Part shown: one piece after another, positions 1 to 6,790 of the stretch
Layout of the letters: every line of letters begins with the position of its first letter
Position numbering within the stretch: position 1 is the first letter of the stretch
NCBI GenBank assembly: GCA_002372275.1
Contig: DFFP01000022.1
Coordinates: 1-16,623, forward strand
Length of the DNA: 16,623 nt
Reading direction: 5' to 3'
DNA from: Alphaproteobacteria bacterium UBA3773
GTDB lineage: Bacteria > Pseudomonadota > Alphaproteobacteria > RF32 > CAG-239
Translations under genes and position numbers: made by a program
The notes under the pieces: generated by a model
Seen by the model: the letters and a program-made list of their open reading frames with translations, nothing else
The model's database searches: none
Told to the model about the DNA's origin: nothing

Positions 1-115
1 AAAACACCTTTTCTATTCGTTATCGTTGATAAAAAAATAACGCTTTCATCTTATTGAATCTTCAAAAGGCGTGATTACTTCTCTTTTTGTTTTAATTTAA
101 AAAAGGAGAAATATC

Positions 116-706
116 ATGATACTTGAAGGTGTTCGTTATCCGACTTTTGCATTTCACACAGGTGGCGCCGGTGAAGCCAACGAAGGTATTCCGCCGCAAC
201 CGTTTGAAACTTTTTGTTATGATTCAGCCTTAAAACAAGCTAAAATCGAAAATTTTAACGTTGTCCCCTACACTTCCGTTTTGCCAAAAGAAGTTTACGG
301 ACACATTGTTCCTGTTGAGAAAGTTGTTAGTCAATTTAAGCATGGTGCCGTTTTAGAGGTCATTATGGCAGGCCATGGTGCAAGCCGTGATGATCACAAA
401 GCCATCGCCACCGGCGTCGGTATTTGTTGGGGCAAAGATAAATCGGGCGAACTCATTGGCGGATGGGCTGCCGAATATGTCGAGTTTTTTGATACACATA
501 TTGACGATGAAATTGCCAAAGGTCATGCCACAATGTGGCTCAACCGCTCACTCAAACACGAGTTGGAACTCAGAGGTGTTGAACAACACAGCGATTTTCA
601 ACTCTTTCACAACTACTTAAACATCAAACAGCAGTTCGGTTATTGTTTAACATGCCTCGGATTTTTAAATTTTGCGCATGCTGATCCTATTGAAATCAAA
701 GAATAA
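116..706 (+). CDS. aaxB: Pyruvoyl-dependent arginine decarboxylase (AaxB-like proenzyme)
   Basis: Decarboxylates arginine to agmatine in the cytosol, consuming a proton, with a pyruvoyl group made by self-cleavage instead of PLP. The 196-residue length matches the family. The cleavage motif is visible as PYTSVLP, so the cut should fall between Thr53 and Ser54, giving a small beta chain and an alpha chain starting with pyruvate. Other family blocks seen are FETFCYDSALKQAKIENFN (31-49), KHGAVLEVIMAGHGA (75-89), GVGICWG and ELIGGWAAEYVEFF. From memory these resemble chlamydial AaxB far more than archaeal PdaD. The start is well set: AAGGAG at 103-108 lies 7 bases before the ATG. The AaxC-like antiporter begins 10 bases after the stop, so the two are probably co-transcribed. 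I found no convincing promoter in the 115 bases upstream, only weak A/T-rich inverted repeats. The family call is confident; the chlamydia-like affinity is an inference. Confidence 0.93.
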   Translation: MILEGVRYPTFAFHTGGAGEANEGIPPQPFETFCYDSALKQAKIENFNVVPYTSVLPKEVYGHIVPVEKVVSQFKHGAVLEVIMAGHGASRDDHKAIATGVGICWGKDKSGELIGGWAAEYVEFFDTHIDDEIAKGHATMWLNRSLKHELELRGVEQHSDFQLFHNYLNIKQQFGYCLTCLGFLNFAHADPIEIKE

Positions 707-716
707 GGCAATTAAA

Positions 717-2204
717 ATGTTTCAAAATAAAGTACATAAAATACCTCTTTCAGCGCAAAAACAAAGCTCTTCTGCGGGGCTTGGCGTAATGGCGCTGGCG
801 GCCGTTGTTGTCAGTTCCATGATCGGCGGCGGGATATACAGCCTGCCTCAAAACATGGCCGCCTCGGCATCTGCCGGTGCTGTTTTGCTTTCATGGCTCA
901 TCACGGGATTGGGTGTTTATTTTATTGCAAACACATTTCGCGCTTTATCTATGGCTAAACCTGATTTAACGGCCGGCATATATATGTATAGCCGCCAAGG
1001 TTTCGGCCCATATGCCGGTTTTACAATCGGATGGTCATATTGGCTATGTCAAATTTGCGGCAATGTCGGTTATGCCGTGATTACGATGGATGCGCTCAAT
1101 TACTTTTTTCCGCCCTATTTTGCCGGCGGAAATAACTTTGCCTCCATCATAGGCGGCTCTATAATCATATGGGGCTTTAATATGCTTGTCTTGAGAGGTA
1201 TCAAAGAAGCAACATTTATCAACCTGATCGGAACGATTGCTAAAATTGTTCCGCTTGTGATTTTTATTATCATTATGGCATTTGTTTTCAAATCAGACCA
1301 ATTTTCGTTTGATTTTTGGGGCGAAAACGTGGTTCAAAACGTCCGTTTAGGCTCACTTTCCGAGCAAATCAAAAGCACCATGCTTGTGACTTTATGGGCG
1401 TTTATCGGAATTGAAGGAGCCGTGGTGATGTCAAAACATGCCAAAAATCCTCAATCGGTCGGACGCGCCACCCTTTTGGGCTTTATGGGATGTTTAGGCA
1501 TTTATATTTTGCTGTCTCTTCTTCCGTTCGGATATATGCCTCAAGAAGAAATTGCCAAAATGGCCAATCCTTCAACAGCCGGAATTTTAGAAAAAATTAT
1601 CGGTCCCTTTGGGTCATGGCTGATGAATATCGGGCTTTTAATATCTGTTTTAACAAGCTGGCTTGCGTGGACAATGGTCACAGCTCAAATCCCTGAAGCG
1701 GCTGCCGCAAACGGCACATTTCCGAAGATATTTCAAAAAGAAAACGAACATCATGCCCCGTGTGTATCCCTTTGGATTACAAGCGCTTTGATGCAAATTA
1801 TGATGCTTCTTGTTTATTTTTCAAATAATGCATGGAACGCGATGCTTTCGATTACAAGCGTGATGGTTTTACCAGCGTATTTTTCGTCGTGTGCCTATCT
1901 TTGGAAAATTTGTGAAGATCACGAATATCTGAACAACTTACCTATTAAACGCTCAAGCGCCTTGTTGTCGGCTATCATCGGCTCACTTTATGCGCTATGG
2001 ATGATTTATGCGGCCGGATTAAAATATCTGCTTCTTGCCGTCATATTCATGGCGCTTGGTATTCCTGTTTATATTTGGGGAAGGCAGGAAAATACGCCAC
2101 AAGGCAAAATTTTCAGCAAAAAAGAATTTTGCTTTGCACTTCTGCTGGTCATCTTATCTGTTGTGGCTATATATGCCATGATAACCGGTATTATCAAAAT
2201 ATAG
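717..2204 (+). CDS. aaxC: Arginine/agmatine antiporter (AaxC-like, APC superfamily)
   Basis: Inner-membrane exchanger that would import arginine and export agmatine. Paired with the decarboxylase upstream, it completes a proton-consuming acid-resistance cycle. From the ATG at 717 it has 495 residues and about twelve hydrophobic segments. The glycine-rich first helix SSMIGGGIYSLP (residues 33-44) is the substrate-binding signature of basic amino acid/polyamine antiporters. GWSYWLCQICGNVGYA and the TLWAFIGIEGAVVMS block (about residues 224-238) also fit the ArcD/AaxC branch. An in-frame ATG at 672 would add 15 residues, but it lies inside the decarboxylase gene without a ribosome site. The ATG at 717 has TAAGG (704-708) overlapping the upstream stop. 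No terminator was found after the gene: a new promoter starts within 12 bases of the stop. An arginine/ornithine (ArcD) specificity cannot be excluded from sequence, but the aaxB neighbour argues for agmatine. Confidence 0.88.
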   Translation: MFQNKVHKIPLSAQKQSSSAGLGVMALAAVVVSSMIGGGIYSLPQNMAASASAGAVLLSWLITGLGVYFIANTFRALSMAKPDLTAGIYMYSRQGFGPYAGFTIGWSYWLCQICGNVGYAVITMDALNYFFPPYFAGGNNFASIIGGSIIIWGFNMLVLRGIKEATFINLIGTIAKIVPLVIFIIIMAFVFKSDQFSFDFWGENVVQNVRLGSLSEQIKSTMLVTLWAFIGIEGAVVMSKHAKNPQSVGRATLLGFMGCLGIYILLSLLPFGYMPQEEIAKMANPSTAGILEKIIGPFGSWLMNIGLLISVLTSWLAWTMVTAQIPEAAAANGTFPKIFQKENEHHAPCVSLWITSALMQIMMLLVYFSNNAWNAMLSITSVMVLPAYFSSCAYLWKICEDHEYLNNLPIKRSSALLSAIIGSLYALWMIYAAGLKYLLLAVIFMALGIPVYIWGRQENTPQGKIFSKKEFCFALLLVILSVVAIYAMITGIIKI

Positions 2205-2215
2205 ACGAAAATATC

Positions 2216-2244
2216 TTGACAAATATATGATGATCTGATATATG
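2216..2244 (+). promoter_or_regulatory. Sigma70-type promoter for the gene at 2275
   Basis: TTGACA (2216-2221), a 17-base spacer, then TATATG (2239-2244). The -35 is a perfect consensus and the -10 matches at four of six positions. Transcription would start near 2251, leaving a leader of about 24 bases. It shows that the small gene downstream is transcribed on its own and not only by read-through from the aaxBC operon. Confidence 0.6.
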
Positions 2245-2274
2245 TTGAGCAACCATTTCTAATTTACATTTATT

Positions 2275-2763
2275 ATGTCACACAAACTTTTTCAGTATGT
2301 TGCCAAGGGTAATTATACTGCGTTCAAGAAATTCGTTTCTGAACAAAAAAATCATGAAGGTATTGATGAAAATGTCGTTGTGTATATTTACACAACCTAT
2401 CAAGGCAAGTGGGTTACAACCCTTTTGAGCCATCTCAGGCCCTCTTCCGAGCAAGTCGTACACGCACTTCTTGCCAACCAGCCGCAATCCGTTGTGGAAC
2501 AGTGGAAGAAAAAATGGGGTATTTCGGAAGATGATGCTATCGCCGTGATGCGCGATGGCAGCCGCCTTGAAGCGCAAAAGCTCATCAAAGTGCTTTCATC
2601 AAAAATCAGCGTTGCAACAGAGATGGAAATGCTCAAACGAGATGATCTTGATCTGCTGCGCGCTTGGATTCTGAAGTTTGGCAATTTGGAAGGAGACAGC
2701 GAAGCTCTCTTAAATGATGATCCCAGATTGTCAACCCTTCTGAATTATTACATGCCAATGTAA
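2275..2763 (+). CDS. Hypothetical helical protein, 162 aa
   Basis: Not recognised. The 162-residue product has no signal peptide or membrane segment and is rich in amphipathic helix-forming stretches (for example VVHALLANQPQSVVEQWKKK and EAQKLIKVLSSKISVATEM). Short Leu/Ala-rich helical pairs recur, which suggests an alpha-solenoid-like fold (HEAT/ankyrin type), but no named repeat is clear. It ends LLNYYMPM. No metal-binding or catalytic motif is visible. It has a good promoter, yet no Shine-Dalgarno sequence in the T/A-rich 24-base leader, so translation may start from a near-leaderless message or rely on an unstructured leader. A strong terminator starts 6 bases after the stop. It converges with another small unknown gene. 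That it is real is supported by its length, promoter and terminator; its function is unknown. Confidence 0.75.
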   Translation: MSHKLFQYVAKGNYTAFKKFVSEQKNHEGIDENVVVYIYTTYQGKWVTTLLSHLRPSSEQVVHALLANQPQSVVEQWKKKWGISEDDAIAVMRDGSRLEAQKLIKVLSSKISVATEMEMLKRDDLDLLRAWILKFGNLEGDSEALLNDDPRLSTLLNYYMPM

Positions 2764-2768
2764 CAAAC

Positions 2769-2806
2769 AAAAAAAGACCTAAGGTTTTTACCTTAGGTCT
2801 TTTTTT
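2769..2806. terminator. Bidirectional intrinsic terminator
   Basis: A perfect 10-bp stem (2776-2785 with 2790-2799) closed by a TTTT loop, flanked by seven A's on the left that pair with seven T's on the right. Each strand therefore reads as a hairpin followed by a T-run. It sits between two convergent genes and would stop transcription from both sides. Confidence 0.93.
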
Positions 2807-2814
2807 CAAAGCGC

Positions 2815-3072
2815 TTAACACGCAATCCAGATTTTCTGAATCGCATCGGCTTCGGCCTGCATCCCCTTTTGTTGGAGATTTAAAACCAAACGGGGATAAT
2901 AGGGTTTGCAATCCGGGAACTTTTTTCGAGTGAGCATCTTAATGGCTAAGATGTCTTGCTCGTTAAATTGTTCTTTACCTGCGAGAGCCTGAATAAGCTC
3001 TACACGACCACAATAAGTCTCAAGTTGATGACGAAGCTCTTGCGCTTTTTCGTGATTTACTTTTTTACACAT
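2815..3072 (-). CDS. Hypothetical protein, 85 aa
   Basis: Not recognised. A small soluble, mostly helical basic protein with no signal peptide. It has four cysteines (C2, C21, a C in the FPDCKPYYP segment, and the final residue), none in a CxxC arrangement. A central charged stretch, NEQDILAIKMLTRKKFPDCK, and the C-terminal AEADAIQKIW look like two helices around a Pro/Tyr turn. It is divergent from uvrA and convergent with the 162-residue gene, with which it shares a terminator. The ATG at 3072 lacks a strong ribosome site (an AAAG lies nearby). The reading frame is supported mainly by the terminator placed right after its stop and by the lack of any competing frame. Confidence 0.6.
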   Translation of the reverse strand: MCKKVNHEKAQELRHQLETYCGRVELIQALAGKEQFNEQDILAIKMLTRKKFPDCKPYYPRLVLNLQQKGMQAEADAIQKIWIAC

Positions 3073-3121
3073 AATTACTTTATTTTTATATTTGGTTCAA
3101 TTTTATAATAGCTCATTTATT

Positions 3122-3150
3122 TTGGTATTTCAAGCTAAATTTTATATAAA
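3122..3150 (+). promoter_or_regulatory. Candidate uvrA promoter
   Basis: TTGGTA (3122-3127), a 17-base spacer and TATAAA (3145-3150), matching the sigma70 consensus at four and five of six positions. Transcription would start near 3157, giving a leader of about 58 bases before the uvrA ATG. The surrounding DNA is very A/T-rich, so chance matches are likely. No paired GTTC or GAAC half-sites of the alphaproteobacterial LexA type are present here. Confidence 0.4.
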
Positions 3151-3214
3151 ATTTTCCTGTTGTATTTTAAGACTATTGAAGTATATTACCCCTATCTTTA
3201 TTTCAGAGGTTGAT

Positions 3215-6031
3215 ATGAATAGTCAAAAATTTATTGAAATCAAAGGCGCGCGTGAGCATAACCTTAAAAACATCAACATCAATATCCCGAAAGATAAGCT
3301 CACCGTTATCACCGGTGTTTCAGGCTCAGGCAAATCATCCTTGGCGTTTGATACCATCTATGCCGAAGGGCAAAGGCGCTATGTCGAGAGTTTATCCTCA
3401 TATGCCAGACAATTTTTAGATTTGATGAAAAAACCGGATGTCGATTCGCTTGAAGGACTATCTCCGGCTATTTCTATTGAACAAAAAACAACCTCCCATA
3501 ACCCGCGTTCAACAGTCGGCACAGTCACCGAAATTTATGACTATATGCGCCTTCTTTGGGCCAGAGCCGGAACACCTTATTCACCGGCGACAGGCTTACC
3601 GATTGTTTCGCAAACTGTTTCTGAAATGGTCGATAAAATTTTAAGCCTGGAACAAGGCACAAAAATTGTTTTATCAGCGCCGATTGCCAGAGGTAAAAAA
3701 GGTGAATTTAAAAAAGAATTTGAAAAATTTCAAAAACAAGGTTATCAACGCGTCAGTGTTGATGGACAAATCTATAATTTAGAAGAAGTCCCCGATTTGA
3801 ATAAAAATCAAAAACACGATATTGAAATTGTTGTCGACCGCTTGATTATCAAAGACGGCATTATGTCGCGCCTCACGCAATCCGTTGAAACTGCACTTAA
3901 AATTTCAGACGGGCTTTTATATGCCGATTTAATCGATAAAAATGAGCGCAAGATTTTTTCTTCAAAATTTGCCTGCCCCGTTTCAGGTTTTACAATCGAA
4001 GAAATTGAGCCTCGTTTATTTTCATTTAATAATCCGTATGGTGCCTGCCCGCATTGTGACGGATTGGGAGCCAAACTTTATATGGATCCGAATTTGATTA
4101 TCCCGAACGAAAATTTAAGTATTTCACAAGGCGCGATTGAACCGTGGTATGGTTTCAAATCTTCATTTTACACAGCAACCATTGAAGGCTTGGCCGATTA
4201 CTTGGGTATTGATACCAAAACCCCTTGGAAAGATTTACCACAAGAGGCAAAAGATATTATTTTATATGGTTCCAATGGGCGAAATATTCCGATTTTTTAT
4301 CGCCGGTTTGAAACAAATCGTCCGTTTGAAGGTGTTATTCCCAATATGGAACGGCGCTTTTTAGAAACGGATTCGCCGGCAGTACGTGAAGAATTGTCAC
4401 GCTATCAAAGTGCCGCCGTTTGCGATTATTGTCACGGCAAACGCTTAAAAGAAGAAGCTTTGGCTGTTAAAATTTGCGGACTTGATATCATGGAAGCCTC
4501 AAATATGTCTGTCGGTGCGGCCCTTAAATGGTTTTCAAATGTGGAAGAACAACTTGAAAAGCAAAAAGCGACCATTGCACATAAAATCTTAAAAGAAATT
4601 ATAGACAGGCTCCAATTTTTAAACAATGTCGGGCTTGATTATTTAACCCTTTCACGTCAAAGCGGCGGATTATCCGGCGGTGAAGCTCAGCGTATTCGCT
4701 TGGCTTCTCAAATTGGGTCCGGTTTAACAGGCGTGATGTATGTTTTAGATGAACCTTCCATCGGTCTTCATCAACGAGATAATGATAAACTTCTTGAGGC
4801 CTTAAAAAGGCTTCGTGATATCGGTAACACGGTTATTGTTGTGGAACATGACGAAGATGCCATTAAAGCAGCTGATTTTTTGGTGGACATGGGGCCTCTT
4901 GCCGGCGATTTCGGCGGTCAAATCACGGCATCAGGCACGGTGGACGAAGTTTTGAAAAATAAAAACAGCTTAACGGCCGATTATTTGAACGGGCGCAAAA
5001 AAATTGAAGTTCCGAAAGAACGCCGCAAAGGAAACGGTCAGTTTTTGGAACTGACAGGCGTTCAAACACATAATCTTCAAGGCGTCAATTTCAAATTACC
5101 ACTCAACACCCTCACCTGTATCACGGGGGTTTCGGGTTCGGGCAAATCATCGCTTATTTTAGAAACGCTTGTCCCGGCACTGGATAAAATTTTAAACGGT
5201 TCGCGAAAACCGGCCGGTAAATTTAAGACCTTAAAAGGCGCCGAACATATTGATAAAATGATTGATATTGATCAATCCCCCATCGGACGCACACCTCGTT
5301 CCAATCCGGCAACATATACAGGGCTTTTCAGTTATATCAGAGATTGGTTTGCCAATTTGCCCGAATCAAAAGCCAGAGGTTACACCGCCGGTCGTTTTTC
5401 ATTTAATGTGAAAGGCGGACGGTGCGAAGCTTGCATGGGCGACGGCGTTCAAAAAATTGAAATGCACTTTTTACCCGATGTGTATGTGGAATGTGATGTT
5501 TGCCACGGGCGACGTTTTAATCGTGAAACGCTCGAAATTTTATATAAAGGAAAATCCATTTCCGATGTTTTGGATATGACCGTTGATGAAGCATACCGCT
5601 TTTTTGAAAATATCCCCTCTATTAAAAATCGCTTAAAATTGTTGCAAGATGTCGGTCTTGGTTATATTAAGCTCGGACAGCCGGCAACAACCCTTTCGGG
5701 CGGTGAGGCTCAACGTATCAAACTTTCAAAAGAACTCTCAAAAAAAGCAACGGGACAAACCCTTTATATTTTAGATGAACCGACAACCGGTCTTCATTTT
5801 GATGATATCAATAAACTCCTTAAAGTCTTACAAAGATTTGTTGAACAGGGAAACACCGTTTTAGTCATTGAACATAATTTAGATGTCATTAAAGTAGCTG
5901 ACTATATCGTGGACCTTGGCCCCGAGGGTGGCGACGGCGGCGGAAAAATTATTGCCACTGGAACGCCGGAAGAAATCGTTAAAAACAAAAAAAGCTGGAC
6001 AGGAAAATATTTGAAAGACAAGCTCAAATGA
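3215..6031 (+). CDS. uvrA: Excinuclease ABC subunit A (UvrA)
   Basis: DNA damage-recognition ATPase of nucleotide excision repair; acts as a dimer and loads UvrB on lesions. From the ATG at 3215 it has 938 residues, the usual full length. Seen in order: Walker A GVSGSGKS (34-41), first zinc module, first ABC signature LSGGEAQRIRLAS with the following VLDEPSIGLH Walker B, second Walker A (638-645), second zinc module C737-x2-C740-x19-C760-x2-C763, second signature LSGGEAQRIKLS and Walker B LDEPTTGLH. The first zinc module reads C254-P-V-Ser257 then C278-x2-C281, so one of the four usual cysteines is serine, which I recall as common in alphaproteobacteria. The frame is open back to 3092, but the ATG at 3215 has GAGG 5 bases upstream and begins at the conserved IEIKGAREHNLKNI block. 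Its stop overlaps the queH start by four bases. Confidence 0.97.
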   Translation: MNSQKFIEIKGAREHNLKNININIPKDKLTVITGVSGSGKSSLAFDTIYAEGQRRYVESLSSYARQFLDLMKKPDVDSLEGLSPAISIEQKTTSHNPRSTVGTVTEIYDYMRLLWARAGTPYSPATGLPIVSQTVSEMVDKILSLEQGTKIVLSAPIARGKKGEFKKEFEKFQKQGYQRVSVDGQIYNLEEVPDLNKNQKHDIEIVVDRLIIKDGIMSRLTQSVETALKISDGLLYADLIDKNERKIFSSKFACPVSGFTIEEIEPRLFSFNNPYGACPHCDGLGAKLYMDPNLIIPNENLSISQGAIEPWYGFKSSFYTATIEGLADYLGIDTKTPWKDLPQEAKDIILYGSNGRNIPIFYRRFETNRPFEGVIPNMERRFLETDSPAVREELSRYQSAAVCDYCHGKRLKEEALAVKICGLDIMEASNMSVGAALKWFSNVEEQLEKQKATIAHKILKEIIDRLQFLNNVGLDYLTLSRQSGGLSGGEAQRIRLASQIGSGLTGVMYVLDEPSIGLHQRDNDKLLEALKRLRDIGNTVIVVEHDEDAIKAADFLVDMGPLAGDFGGQITASGTVDEVLKNKNSLTADYLNGRKKIEVPKERRKGNGQFLELTGVQTHNLQGVNFKLPLNTLTCITGVSGSGKSSLILETLVPALDKILNGSRKPAGKFKTLKGAEHIDKMIDIDQSPIGRTPRSNPATYTGLFSYIRDWFANLPESKARGYTAGRFSFNVKGGRCEACMGDGVQKIEMHFLPDVYVECDVCHGRRFNRETLEILYKGKSISDVLDMTVDEAYRFFENIPSIKNRLKLLQDVGLGYIKLGQPATTLSGGEAQRIKLSKELSKKATGQTLYILDEPTTGLHFDDINKLLKVLQRFVEQGNTVLVIEHNLDVIKVADYIVDLGPEGGDGGGKIIATGTPEEIVKNKKSWTGKYLKDKLK

Positions 6032-6567
6032 AAACAAATGAAAAAATTTTACTTCTTTCCTGTTGCGGCCCCTGCTCTTGTGCCGTGATAAAAAAAATGG
6101 CAGAAGACGGCGTTGATTTTGCTGTTGCTTTTTATAACCCGAACATCAGACCTTTGAGCGAATATGAAAAACGCCGTGATGAAAACAAACGCGTTTGTGA
6201 AATATATCATGTGCCCTTTATTGAATTGGAATATGATAACGCGCGCTGGTGTGCTTTAACAAAGGGCTTAGAAAACGAACCGGAACGCGGTAAAAGATGT
6301 GATATTTGTTTTCAAATGCGTCTCACACGCGTTATGGAATATGCTCTGAATAACGGTTTTACGGCTGTTTCTTCCGTTTTGGGTGTTTCAAGATATAAAG
6401 ATTTAGATCAAGTAAACCGTGCAGCTGCTCGCGCCGGTCAAAAAACAGGTTGTCCATACATTGAAATTGAAGGACGTAAAAACGGCATGCAAGACCTGCG
6501 CCTTGAACTCATTAAAGAACTTGGATTATATAATCAAAACTATTGCGGTTGCAAACCAAGAGAATAA
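6028..6567 (+). CDS. queH: Epoxyqueuosine reductase QueH
   Basis: Reduces epoxyqueuosine to queuosine in the wobble position of GUN-anticodon tRNAs, the last step of the pathway; QueH is unrelated to the cobalamin enzyme QueG. The 179-residue protein has the family's cysteine pattern for Fe-S and metal binding: C12-C13 in SCCGPCSC, the ERGKRCDICFQMRL block (C91, C94), and the C-terminal YNQNYCGC (C173, C175). FYNPNIRPLSEYEKR (35-49) is also diagnostic. The ATG overlaps the uvrA stop in an ATGA arrangement, so translation is probably coupled and the two genes share a transcript, although they are not functionally linked in any obvious way. The TAA stop is embedded in the T-run of the opposing tRNA-Leu terminator. 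No other queuosine gene lies in the window. Confidence 0.93.
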   Translation: MKTNEKILLLSCCGPCSCAVIKKMAEDGVDFAVAFYNPNIRPLSEYEKRRDENKRVCEIYHVPFIELEYDNARWCALTKGLENEPERGKRCDICFQMRLTRVMEYALNNGFTAVSSVLGVSRYKDLDQVNRAAARAGQKTGCPYIEIEGRKNGMQDLRLELIKELGLYNQNYCGCKPRE

Positions 6568-6591
6568 AAAAAACGCACCAACAAGGTACGC
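6566..6591 (-). terminator. Intrinsic terminator of tRNA-Leu
   Basis: Read on the minus strand: stem GCGTACC, loop TTGTT, stem GGTGCGT, then eight T's. The seven pairs include two G-T wobbles, which become mismatches on the plus strand, and the plus strand has no following T-run. It therefore works for the minus-strand tRNA gene. The T-run overlaps the queH stop codon. Confidence 0.7.
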
Positions 6592-6599
6592 TTAAAAAA

Positions 6600-6686
6600 T
6601 GGTGCTCCGGAAAAGACTTGAACTTTCACTGCCTTGCGGCAACATGCACCTGAAGCATGCGCGTCTACCAATTTCGCCACCGGAGC
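6600..6686 (-). tRNA. tRNA-Leu(CAG)
   Basis: An 87-base tRNA with encoded CCA, decoding CUG leucine codons. The acceptor stem GCTCCGG/CCGGAGC pairs perfectly. The anticodon arm is CATGC, loop TTCAGGT, GCATG, giving anticodon CAG. A long class II variable arm (TGCC, GCAA loop, GGCA) identifies leucine, and the D-arm has the typical leucine TGGTAGACGCGC run. The T-arm is GAAAG, loop TTCAAGT, CTTTT, with one G-T pair. It lies convergent to queH and has its own promoter and terminator, so it is transcribed alone. Confidence 0.97.
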
Positions 6687-6699
6687 AAGGTGTATATTG

Positions 6700-6728
6700 C
6701 TTTTACGCAAAACATTCAAAAAAGTCAA
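6700..6728 (-). promoter_or_regulatory. Promoter of tRNA-Leu
   Basis: On the minus strand: TTGACT (6728-6723), a 17-base spacer and TAAAAG (6705-6700). The predicted start near 6693 lies about 7 bases before the mature tRNA 5' end, which suits a single short-leader tRNA transcript. Confidence 0.55.
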
Positions 6729-6754
6729 TCTTTTTTTTAAAAAGTTATAAAATG

Positions 6755-6784
6755 AAAGACCACTGACTTTCGTCAGTGGTCTTT
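6755..6784. terminator. Terminator downstream of the autotransporter gene
   Basis: A perfect 12-bp stem (6755-6766 with 6773-6784) with a six-base loop CTTTCG. It lies 6 bases beyond the autotransporter stop codon on the minus strand, where the stem ends in TTT and a T-rich stretch follows. It also ends in TTTT on the plus strand. It separates the autotransporter transcript from the tRNA-Leu promoter. Confidence 0.85.
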
Positions 6785-6790
6785 TGTTTG

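Noticed and set aside
1..115. Short inverted repeats (CGTTAT...ATAACG; TTATC-GTT-GATAA) ahead of aaxB
   Set aside because: Five- and six-base stems in A/T-rich DNA are expected by chance; no clear promoter or terminator could be built from them.
672..716. Earlier start for the AaxC-like antiporter
   Set aside because: It lies inside the decarboxylase gene with no ribosome site; TAAGG before 717 fits better.
3092..3214. Upstream extension of uvrA by 41 codons
   Set aside because: No ribosome site at 3092, the added residues are unlike any UvrA, and the ATG at 3215 has GAGG and begins at the conserved block.
3073..3214. LexA/SOS box ahead of uvrA
   Set aside because: Only a single GTTC is present; no second half-site at the alphaproteobacterial spacing was found.
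6540..6728. Minus-strand open frame of 62 codons with a VAKLVDAHASGACCRKAV-like sequence
   Set aside because: It is a translation of the tRNA-Leu gene; this is a well-known spurious product of tRNA-Leu antisense or sense reading.
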